Shown here piece by piece: positions 1 to 5,403 of a DNA stretch of 12,393 bases. The DNA lies in contig CAXTBN010000069.1 of assembly GCA_964242895.1 (NCBI GenBank), positions 1 to 12,393 on the forward strand, read 5' to 3'. Position 1 is the first letter of the stretch. Each line of letters starts with the position of its first letter. Position numbers and translations under genes: made by a program. Below the pieces are notes generated by a model. It did no database searches and was not told the DNA's origin. It saw only the letters and a program-made list of their open reading frames with translations. The DNA is from JASLDZ01 sp964242895. GTDB lineage: Bacteria; Pseudomonadota; Alphaproteobacteria; Caulobacterales; Caulobacteraceae.

Positions 1-464
1 ACGTGCGCACCGGCCGCCGCCATGGCGAGGCTGGCCGCACCCGTGTAGCCGAACAAGTTGAGAACCCGCGGCGGCTCGCCGCTCCCCGCCGCCAGCGCGC
101 GGACAGCGCCGTCGAGCCACGCCCAGTTGGCCGCCTGCTCGGGGAAGAGGGCCAAGTGGCGGAAGTTGGTGAAGCGGGCCTCCAGCGTCAGGTCGCGCCA
201 GCGGAGCGGGAAGCGCTCGGGTGGCGGACGGGCGAAGCGCCAGCGGCCCGCGTCCTCATCTTCCTGCGCCGCCGCCGGGTCGAACACCGCGTCCGCCCCC
301 GACCAGCGCTCCGGTGGCAACCGGCGCGGCCAGAACGCCTGCGGCTCCGGCCGCACGACGCTGAACGGGCCGTAGCGCTCCAGCTTTGCGCCCTCGCCGG
401 AGTCGAGGAGCGCATGGTCTGGCCACGCCTCCGTGCGCAGGACGAGGGGAAAGTCGGCGATCAC
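1..464 (-). CDS. Class I SAM-dependent methyltransferase, rRNA-type (5' part, cut by window edge)
   Basis: About 154 N-terminal codons are present; the gene runs off the left edge. The translation carries a 'HALLDSGEGAKLERYG' segment and a 'RPEPQAFWPR' segment. These are typical of the RlmI-like (COG1092-type) RNA methyltransferases, short alphaproteobacterial versions of which lack the PUA domain. Further on is 'VLNLFGYTGAASL' (about residues 131-143), the glycine-containing motif I that binds S-adenosylmethionine. The expected role is methylation of a ribosomal RNA base in the cytoplasm, but the catalytic motifs lie outside the window, so substrate and target base cannot be read. The start is a GTG (462-464), chosen because homologous sequence begins just after it and no ATG, GTG or TTG lies closer to the purine-rich stretch upstream. 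The gene is divergent from aspS. Family assignment is fairly secure; the exact target is not. Confidence 0.85.
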   Translation of the reverse strand, partial: MIADFPLVLRTEAWPDHALLDSGEGAKLERYGPFSVVRPEPQAFWPRRLPPERWSGADAVFDPAAAQEDEDAGRWRFARPPPERFPLRWRDLTLEARFTNFRHLALFPEQAANWAWLDGAVRALAAGSGEPPRVLNLFGYTGAASLAMAAAGAH

Positions 465-480
465 AGGCCCGCTTACCGTA

Positions 481-586
481 TCCGCTCCTCCCCCCGGAAG
501 CGGGGACTCAGGGTGAGCGGCTCCGCCCCGGCCGGCCTTGTGCGCGGAGTCAGACCTGGGTCCCCGCTCCTGCGGGGATGAGCGGG
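481..586. repeat. Head-to-head pair of intergenic palindromic repeat units with GANTC sites
   Basis: Two copies of one roughly 32-bp unit face each other. The unit reads CCTGGGTCCCCGC on the plus strand at 555-567, and CCCTGAGTCCCCGC on the minus strand from 513 down to 500. In the right copy the core folds as CCCCGC (562-567), loop TCCT, GCGGGG (572-577); both copies then continue towards an AGCGG end. Together they form a long imperfect inverted repeat filling most of the spacer between the methyltransferase gene and aspS. GANTC sites occur at 505-509 (inside the left unit) and 547-551 (between the units). In the right unit the matching position is GGGTC, so only one arm carries the methylation site. 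Likely a member of a dispersed alphaproteobacterial intergenic repeat family; that needs whole-genome data. Confidence 0.75.
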
Positions 587-597
587 AGGAGGCGTGC

Positions 598-626
598 TTG
601 ACCTTGACGGGTCCATGGCCTTCAAC
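598..626 (+). promoter_or_regulatory. Weak candidate promoter for aspS
   Basis: TTGACC at 598-603 matches a -35 box. Seventeen bases later, TTCAAC (621-626) is a poor -10 box. A second TTGAC lies at 604-608. The position, about 40 bp upstream of the aspS start and just past the repeat pair, is plausible, but the -10 match is weak and this is only a candidate. Confidence 0.2.
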
Positions 627-667
627 CGCGCGCCTCGCGCGCCCGCGCTCGATTTCTTCAAAAGACC

Positions 668-2452
668 ATGCACGCCTACCGCACCCACACCTGCGGCGCG
701 CTCCGCGCCGCCGACGCCGGCTCCGCCGTGAAGCTCTCCGGCTGGATCCACAGGAAGCGCGACCACGGCGGCCTGATGTTCATCGACCTGCGCGACCACT
801 ACGGCCTGACGCAGCTCGTGCTCCACCCCGGAACGCCCGGCTTCGACACCGCCGAGCACGCCCGCGCCGAGAGCGTGATCAGGGTGGAGGGCGAGGTGGT
901 CGCCCGCAGCAAAGAGACGGTGAACGCCGACCTCGCGACCGGTCAGATCGAGGTGCAGGTGCGCGGCTTCGACGTGCTGGGCGCGGCGCAGGAGCTGCCG
1001 GTGCCGGTGTTCGGCGAGCCCGACTACCCAGAGGACCTGCGCCTCAAGTACCGCTACCTCGACCTGCGCCGCGAGACCTTGCACGCCAACATCGTCCTGC
1101 GCTCGCGCATCATCAGCTCGATCCGCCGCCGCATGGTCGAGGCGGAGTTCACCGAGTTCCAGACGCCGATCCTGACCGCCAGCTCGCCGGAGGGCGCGCG
1201 CGACTTCCTGGTGCCCTCGCGCATGCATCCGGGCGAGTTCTACGCGCTGCCGCAGGCGCCGCAGCAGTTCAAGCAGCTGCTGATGGTCTCCGGCTTCGAC
1301 CGCTACTTCCAGATCGCCCCCTGCTTCCGCGACGAGGACGCCCGCGCCGACCGCTCGCCCGGCGAGTTCTACCAGCTCGACCTGGAGATGAGCTTCGTCA
1401 CCCAGGAGGACGTGTTCAACACCATCGAGCCCGTCATGCGCGGCGTGTTCGAGGAGTTCGCGGGCACGCGCGAGGTCGTCGCCGGACCTTTCCCGCGCAT
1501 CCCCTTCCGCACGGCGATCCAGAAGTACGGCAGCGACAAGCCCGACCTGCGCAACCCCATCGAGATGCAGGACGTCAGCGAGCACTTCCGCGGCGGCGGC
1601 TTCGGCGTGTTCGCCCGGATCGTGGACGCCGACGCGAAGAACCGCATCTGGGCCATCCCCGGCCCGGGCGCCGGCTCCCGCGCCTTCTGCGACCGCATGG
1701 ACAGCTGGGCCAAGGGCGAGGGCCAGCCGGGCATGGCCTACATCTTCTGGCGCGAGGGCGAGGCGGAGGGCGCCGGCCCCGTCGCCAAGAACCTCGGGCC
1801 GGAGCGCACGGAGGCCATGCGCCAGCAGCTCGGCCTTAAGGCCGGCGACGCGGTGTTCTTCGCCGCGGGCGACCCGGCTGGCATGTACAAGTTCGCGGGC
1901 GCGGCGCGCACCAAGGTCGGGACCGACCTGGAGCTGATCAAGGCGGACGAGTTCCGCTTCTGCTGGATCGTCGACTTTCCCATGTTCGAGTGGAACGAGG
2001 ACGAGAAGCGCGTCGACTTCAGCCACAACCCCTTCTCCATGCCGCAGGGCGAGATGGAGGCGCTGGAGACGCAGGACCCGCTCGACATCCTCGCCTACCA
2101 GTACGACATCGTCTGCAACGGGGTCGAGCTGTCGTCCGGCGCGATCAGGAATCACCGCCCCGACATCATGCTCAAGGCCTTCGAGATCGCCGGCTACGGG
2201 CCGGAGGTGGTGGAAGACAAGTTCGGCGGCGTGCTGAACGCTTTCCGCTACGGCGCGCCGCCGCACGGGGGCATCGCGCCCGGCATCGACCGCATCGTCA
2301 TGCTGCTGGCCGGCACCTCGAACATCCGCGAGGTGATCGCCTTCCCGCTGAACCAGCAGGCGCGCGACCTGCTGATGCAGGCCCCGGCGCCGGTGAGCGA
2401 CAAGCAGACACGCGAGCTGCACATCCGCGTCACGCCGCCGCTGAAGGGCTGA
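668..2452 (+). CDS. aspS: Aspartyl-tRNA synthetase, probably non-discriminating (Asp/Asn)
   Basis: Complete 594-residue protein, close to the 590 residues of E. coli AspRS. It charges tRNA(Asp) with aspartate in the cytoplasm. Domains in order: N-terminal OB-fold anticodon-binding domain ('GWIHRKRDHGG', residues 25-35), class II catalytic core with 'SPEGARDFLVPSR', motif 2 'FRDEDARADRSPGEF' from residue 220, the bacterial GAD-type insertion (about 290-420), and motif 3 'GGIAPGIDRIVMLLAG' with the ATP-binding arginine at 542. His33 sits where discriminating enzymes such as E. coli's have Leu ('RRDLGS'). His here is typical of AspRSs that also mischarge tRNA(Asn) for repair by GatCAB, so a non-discriminating role is inferred. 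The ATG start matches the family N-terminus; the ribosome binding site is weak (AAAAGA). The stop lies 3 bp from the stop of the convergent pentapeptide gene. Confidence 0.98.
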   Translation: MHAYRTHTCGALRAADAGSAVKLSGWIHRKRDHGGLMFIDLRDHYGLTQLVLHPGTPGFDTAEHARAESVIRVEGEVVARSKETVNADLATGQIEVQVRGFDVLGAAQELPVPVFGEPDYPEDLRLKYRYLDLRRETLHANIVLRSRIISSIRRRMVEAEFTEFQTPILTASSPEGARDFLVPSRMHPGEFYALPQAPQQFKQLLMVSGFDRYFQIAPCFRDEDARADRSPGEFYQLDLEMSFVTQEDVFNTIEPVMRGVFEEFAGTREVVAGPFPRIPFRTAIQKYGSDKPDLRNPIEMQDVSEHFRGGGFGVFARIVDADAKNRIWAIPGPGAGSRAFCDRMDSWAKGEGQPGMAYIFWREGEAEGAGPVAKNLGPERTEAMRQQLGLKAGDAVFFAAGDPAGMYKFAGAARTKVGTDLELIKADEFRFCWIVDFPMFEWNEDEKRVDFSHNPFSMPQGEMEALETQDPLDILAYQYDIVCNGVELSSGAIRNHRPDIMLKAFEIAGYGPEVVEDKFGGVLNAFRYGAPPHGGIAPGIDRIVMLLAGTSNIREVIAFPLNQQARDLLMQAPAPVSDKQTRELHIRVTPPLKG

Positions 2453-2460
2453 GGCTCAGC
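2448..2460. repeat. Short palindrome carrying both convergent stop codons
   Basis: GCTGAG (2448-2453), one G, then CTCAGC (2455-2460) is a perfect 6-bp inverted repeat. It contains the TGA of aspS and, on the other strand, the TGA of the pentapeptide gene. It may simply reflect the symmetric placement of two TGA codons. It has no T-run, so it is not a convincing intrinsic terminator. Confidence 0.5.
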
Positions 2461-3502
2461 GCGGTGGCGGAGGCGGCGCGGGTGGCCGCGGCGGCGGCGG
2501 CGGTGCGGGCGGCGGGGGCGGGCCGCCGATGTTGATGTTCAGCGGCCGGCCGTTGACCGTGCCGTTCAGGTGGAAGCCGCCGGGGCCGACCAGCGCGGCC
2601 AGGCTTGCCGCGCCGCGCCGGCAGCCTCCGGCGTGGAGGCGGCCGGGGAGGCGCGTCGAGCCGTCCGTGCAGGCGTCGTCCAGCTGATCCTGCGTGAGGC
2701 CGCGCGCGGCGGAGAGGTCGGCGCCGCGCAGGTCGGCCCCGCCCAGCTCGGCGCTGCGGAAGTCGGTGTCGCCGAAACCGCCGCCCGCCAGCCGCGCGCC
2801 CTGCAGCGAGGCCGAGCGGAACGAGGCGCGCCCGAACCGCCCGCGCACCAGCGAGGCGCCGTCCAGGCTCGCTGAGGTGAAGTCCACGCGCTCGAACCCG
2901 CCATCGGTGAGCTGGGCGCCCTGCATCTCCGCGCCCTTGAACACCGCCCGGTCGAAGCGGCCGTGGACCAGCCGCGCGCCCTGCAGCGAGGCGCTGGTGA
3001 AATCGGCCCCGCGCCCGTCCACGCCGGTGAGGTTGGACACCTTCAGGTCGGCCCCCACCAGCACCGCCCCGGCCAGTTGCGCGTCGGTGAGGTCGCTGAA
3101 CATCAGCGAGGCGGACTGCAGCTTGGCGTCCTGCAGCTGCGCGCCCACGAGGTGCAGCGCCTTGCCGTCGAAGCCGCTCATCAGCGCCGAGCCGAACTTC
3201 GCCCGGTCGAAGCGGCTGCCCACCGCCGTGGCGCCGCGCAGGTCCGCGCCGCTGAAGTCGCAGTCGTTGAACGAGGAGGCCATGACCGAGGCGCCGCGCA
3301 GGTCGGCCCCCTTCAGGTCCGAGCCGCTGAAGTCGGCCGCCGTCAGGCTCGCGCCGACGAACTTCTTTCCCTGCAGCTGGCAGTGCTGGCACGAGCCGCC
3401 CAGCGACACGCGCCGGCTGACCTCGCGGTCGCCGAGCGCCGCGTGGGCGGGGCCGGCGAGGAGGCCGGCCGCGAAGACGATCAGGGCCGCGGAGCGGAGC
3501 AT
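2456..3502 (-). CDS. Secreted pentapeptide-repeat protein with polyproline C-terminal tail
   Basis: 348 residues from the ATG at 3500-3502. Residues 1-21 form a Sec signal peptide (hydrophobic core, then 'AHA' before the cleavage site), so the protein is periplasmic or secreted. A TTG 12 codons upstream would put charged and proline residues ahead of the signal and was not chosen. A CxxC pair (C38, C41) precedes a long run of A(D/N)LXX-type pentapeptides (about 42-265), expected to fold as a right-handed quadrilateral beta-helix. Residues 167-246 are two tandem 40-residue units. The helix is followed by 'ARGLTQDQLDDAC' and 'TRLPGRLHAGGC' (C278, C294), a module shared with the neighbouring gene. 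The last 21 residues (328-348) are almost all proline. Biochemical function is unknown; pentapeptide proteins are known as scaffolds and DNA mimics, but a secreted one is unlikely to bind gyrase. Lies 73 bp downstream of its paralogue. Confidence 0.92.
   Translation of the reverse strand: MLRSAALIVFAAGLLAGPAHAALGDREVSRRVSLGGSCQHCQLQGKKFVGASLTAADFSGSDLKGADLRGASVMASSFNDCDFSGADLRGATAVGSRFDRAKFGSALMSGFDGKALHLVGAQLQDAKLQSASLMFSDLTDAQLAGAVLVGADLKVSNLTGVDGRGADFTSASLQGARLVHGRFDRAVFKGAEMQGAQLTDGGFERVDFTSASLDGASLVRGRFGRASFRSASLQGARLAGGGFGDTDFRSAELGGADLRGADLSAARGLTQDQLDDACTDGSTRLPGRLHAGGCRRGAASLAALVGPGGFHLNGTVNGRPLNINIGGPPPPPAPPPPPRPPAPPPPPR
2765..3004 (-). repeat. Two tandem 120-bp (40-residue) units in the pentapeptide gene
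   Basis: Unit 1 (3004 down to 2885) and unit 2 (2884 down to 2765) each encode 40 residues. Both begin DFTSASL and share GA.L, V.GRF.RA.F, QGA.L and GGF at the same spacing. A 25-bp stretch starting CCAGCCGCGCG is identical at 2788-2812 and 2968-2992, 180 bp apart, which is 12 pentapeptides. Eight pentapeptides per unit equal two full turns of the predicted beta-helix. Confidence 0.8.
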
Positions 3503-3575
3503 GTCAGGCAGATGTGGGCTGGCGAGCGGGAACGCCAATTAAAACGGGGTCATGCCGTCCGAGGCTGCGACGGCG

Positions 3576-4061
3576 TCAGCGGCAAGGCGCGGCGTGCAGG
3601 CCGTTCGGAAGGCGCGTCGCCTCGTCGCCGCAGGCCTGCGAGAGCTGGCCGGCGGTGAGGCCCCGCGCCCGCTCCATCTCCGCCCCCGAGAGGTTGGCGC
3701 CCTCGAGCTTCGCGCCCGACAGGTCCGCGCCTTCCAGGTAGGCGCCCACCAGCGTCGCGTGCGTCAGGTCGGCCCCGCGCAGGTCCGCCCCGGTCATCAC
3801 CGCGCCGTAGCCGTTGAAGTCGCGCAGGTCGCCGTGCGCGAAGCGCGAGCGCGCCAGCACCGCGCCGGAGGCGTCCGCTTGGCGCAGGCGCGCGCCGTGG
3901 AAGTCGCGGCCCTTCAGCTCCAGGTTGGCGAGATCGGCCTGGAACAGGTTGCAGCCCGGGCACGAGGCCCCGGCGCGCACCCGCTCGATCTGCCCGGCGT
4001 TCTGCGCCGCGGCGGGCGAGGCGAGGACGGCGGCGGTGAAGGCGATGAGGGCGAGGCGCAT
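3576..4061 (-). CDS. Secreted pentapeptide-repeat protein, smaller paralogue
   Basis: 161 residues from the ATG at 4059-4061, preceded by AGGG at suitable spacing. An ATG six codons further upstream (4079) is possible but less favoured. Residues 1-19 form a signal peptide ending 'PAAA' before Gln20. A CxxC pair (C34, C37, 'CPGCNL') leads into about 18-20 pentapeptides, including canonical 'ADLRGADLTHATL' and 'ADLSGAKLEGANLSGAEM' stretches, predicted to form a short beta-helix. The C-terminus, 'ARGLTAGQLSQAC' then 'TRLPNGLHAAPC' (C144, C160), matches the same module in the downstream gene with identical Cys spacing (16 residues). The two genes are therefore diverged duplicates that keep the same end caps. 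Lies 40 bp downstream of thiS on the same strand, so cotranscription is possible. No enzymatic function can be assigned; it lacks the polyproline tail of its neighbour. Confidence 0.92.
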   Translation of the reverse strand: MRLALIAFTAAVLASPAAAQNAGQIERVRAGASCPGCNLFQADLANLELKGRDFHGARLRQADASGAVLARSRFAHGDLRDFNGYGAVMTGADLRGADLTHATLVGAYLEGADLSGAKLEGANLSGAEMERARGLTAGQLSQACGDEATRLPNGLHAAPCR

Positions 4062-4101
4062 GGGCGCACCCTGCCGCATCCGGCTTAAGCGGCCGTTGCG
4101 C

Positions 4102-4305
4102 TCAGCCGCCGCCGACGAACTGCACGATCTCGATGCGGTCGCCGTCGGCCAGCGGCGTGCTCGCGTGGAGCGAGCGCGGCACGATCTCCAGGTTGCGCTC
4201 CACGGCCACCTTGCGGCGGTCCAGGCCGAGCTCGTCGACGAGCGCGGCGACGGTGGCGGCCGCGGCCCGATGTGGCGCGCCGTTGACGGTCAGCCTCAGC
4301 TCCAT
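4102..4305 (-). CDS. thiS: Sulfur carrier protein ThiS
   Basis: 67 residues from the ATG at 4303-4305; the usual length is about 65. ThiS is a ubiquitin-fold protein whose C-terminal Gly-Gly is adenylylated by ThiF and converted to a thiocarboxylate, which donates sulfur to ThiG in thiazole synthesis. The translation starts 'MELRLTVNG', has the central 'VAALVDELGL' helix and 'VAVERNLEIVPRS', and ends 'GDRIEIVQFVGGG', giving the required terminal Gly-Gly. A longer in-frame reading from 4389 adds a proline-rich lead with no family match and was rejected. The gene is divergent from aroQ, with a G-rich inverted repeat between them, and precedes two pentapeptide genes instead of thiG, which lies about 7.4 kb away on the other strand. 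I saw no THI-box (TPP riboswitch) motif upstream. Confidence 0.93.
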   Translation of the reverse strand: MELRLTVNGAPHRAAAATVAALVDELGLDRRKVAVERNLEIVPRSLHASTPLADGDRIEIVQFVGGG

Positions 4306-4324
4306 GGGCTCGGCTTGTGGCGGG

Positions 4325-4354
4325 GGAGGGGGGCGGATACAAGGCGCCCCCTCC
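4325..4354. promoter_or_regulatory. Inverted repeat between divergent thiS and aroQ
   Basis: GGAGGGGGGCG (4325-4335) faces CGCCCCCTCC (4345-4354): 10 bp of pairing with one bulged G and a 9-base centre. It lies in the 73-bp spacer, 20 bp from the thiS start and 24 bp from the aroQ start. It could be an operator, part of the leaders, or chance in GC-rich DNA. A similar repeat lies between the other divergent pair at 8954-8990. Confidence 0.45.
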
Positions 4355-4378
4355 ACCGCGAAGGTTGCGCGACCGCCC

Positions 4379-4852
4379 GTGGCGACCAAGCCTATCTACG
4401 TCCTGAACGGCCCCAACCTGAACCTCCTGGGGGTGCGGGAGCCTGAGATCTACGGCCGCGAGACGCTGGACGACGTGCGCGCCCTCTGCGAGCGCCGCGC
4501 CGCCTCAGCGGGTCTGTCCGTGGTCTTCCGCCAGACGAATCACGAGGGCGAGCTGATCGACTGGGTGCAGGAGGCGCGCGAGCAGGCGTGCGCGCTGGTG
4601 CTCAACCCCGCCGGCTACGGCCACACGTCGGTGGCGCTGCTGGACGCCCTGAAGGCCGTCGGCGTCCCCGTGGTGGAATGCCACCTATCCAACCCCGCCG
4701 CCCGCGAGGGCTTCCGCCGGCGATCCTACGTGTCGGAGGCGGCGCGGGGCGTCGTGTCCGGCTTCGGGGCCGCCTCCTACGAGCTGGCCGTGGAGGCCGC
4801 CGCCCGCCTGGCGGCCGCGCCCGCCGCCACCGCCGCCGCCCCCGCGCGTTGA
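4379..4852 (+). CDS. aroQ: 3-dehydroquinate dehydratase, type II
   Basis: 157 residues. The enzyme removes water from 3-dehydroquinate to give 3-dehydroshikimate, the third step of the shikimate pathway, in the cytoplasm. The fold and active site are intact: 'IYVLNGPNLNLLGVREPEIYG' holds Arg20 and catalytic Tyr25, 'FRQTNHEGELIDW' is the lid region, 'LNPAGYGHTSVAL' (76-87) binds substrate, and 'VECHLSN' carries His102. The GTG at 4379 was chosen because homologues begin two to three residues before 'KPIYVLNGPN'; a much longer reading from 4133 runs antisense across thiS. The C-terminal 20 or so residues are an Ala-rich tail beyond the usual end of the family (about 145-150 residues). It is first in a tight aroQ-accB-accC-aat run, with only 7 bp to accB. 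Confidence 0.96.
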   Translation: MATKPIYVLNGPNLNLLGVREPEIYGRETLDDVRALCERRAASAGLSVVFRQTNHEGELIDWVQEAREQACALVLNPAGYGHTSVALLDALKAVGVPVVECHLSNPAAREGFRRRSYVSEAARGVVSGFGAASYELAVEAAARLAAAPAATAAAPAR

Positions 4853-4859
4853 GGACCTC

Positions 4860-5393
4860 ATGAGCGATCCTTCCGCCGACATCGGCATCTCGGCCGACGA
4901 CCTCGCCGCCGCCGCGGGCGGCGGGCCGCACATCGACACGGACGTGGTGCGCGACCTTGCGCAGATCCTGAAGGAGACCGACCTCACCACCATCGAGGTC
5001 GAGCACGGGGCCCTGCGCATCCGCGTGGCTCGCGAAGCCGCCGTGGTGCACGCCGCGCCCGCCTACGCGCCCCCACCGCCCGCCGGTCCCGCTCCGGCCC
5101 AAGCTCCGGCCGTCGCCCCGAGCGCGCCCGCCGCCCCCGCCGCTCCGGCGAAGCCGGCCGGCGACGAGGTGAAGTCGCCGATGGTGGGCACCGTCTACCT
5201 GCAAGCCCAGCCGGGCAGCGCGCCCTTCATCAAGGTCGGCGACACCGTCGCTGAAGGCCAGACGCTGGTGCTGGTCGAGGCCATGAAGACCATGAACCCC
5301 ATCCCGGCGCCCCGCGCGGGCACCGTGCTGCAGCTCCTGGTCGGCGACTCTCAGCCCGTCGAGTACGGCGAGCCCCTCGTCGTCCTGGGCTGA
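4860..5393 (+). CDS. accB: Biotin carboxyl carrier protein of acetyl-CoA carboxylase
   Basis: 177 residues. BCCP carries the biotin that AccC carboxylates and the carboxyltransferase then uses to make malonyl-CoA for fatty-acid synthesis. An N-terminal region ending 'LTTIEVEHGALRIRVAR' is the usual helical and strand lead. Residues about 62-103 are a Pro/Ala-rich flexible linker. The C-terminal biotinyl domain starts at 'DEVKSPMVGTVYLQ' and holds 'VEAMKTMNPI', with the biotinylated lysine at position 143, then 'YGEPLVVLG' at the end. The ATG at 4860 is preceded four bases away by GAGGA (4851-4855), which overlaps the aroQ stop, so translation is probably coupled to aroQ. accC starts 10 bp after the stop. 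The first 30 residues are longer than in E. coli, but I see no better start. Confidence 0.97.
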   Translation: MSDPSADIGISADDLAAAAGGGPHIDTDVVRDLAQILKETDLTTIEVEHGALRIRVAREAAVVHAAPAYAPPPPAGPAPAQAPAVAPSAPAAPAAPAKPAGDEVKSPMVGTVYLQAQPGSAPFIKVGDTVAEGQTLVLVEAMKTMNPIPAPRAGTVLQLLVGDSQPVEYGEPLVVLG

Positions 5394-5403
5394 GGCCGGG
5401 CGC

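Noticed and set aside
473..2422. 649-codon open frame antisense to aspS
   Set aside because: It mirrors the aspS codons in a GC-rich genome, shows no recognisable domain, and aspS is unmistakable on the plus strand. Long antisense frames are expected at this GC content.
2459..2528. G/C-rich low-complexity stretch as a possible structural DNA or replication element
   Set aside because: It is explained by proline codons at the end of the pentapeptide gene read on the minus strand.
2694..3542. 282-codon plus-strand frame across the pentapeptide gene
   Set aside because: Its apparent repeats (Ser/Ala/Pro-rich) are the antisense image of the pentapeptide repeats. The minus frame has a signal peptide and canonical repeats.
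3503..3575. Possible terminator or promoter between the two pentapeptide genes
   Set aside because: The only notable feature is a short AT-richer run (AATTAAAA near 3537-3544); no stem with T-run or credible -35/-10 pair was found.
4306..4378. Possible TPP riboswitch upstream of thiS (and 11665-11705 upstream of thiG)
   Set aside because: Neither leader shows the conserved CTGAGA and related THI-box elements, and both are too short for the full aptamer.
4306..4389. N-terminal extension of ThiS from 4389
   Set aside because: The added 28 residues are Gly/Pro-rich, unlike any ThiS, and would overlap the aroQ start. ATG 4305 gives the standard ThiS length.
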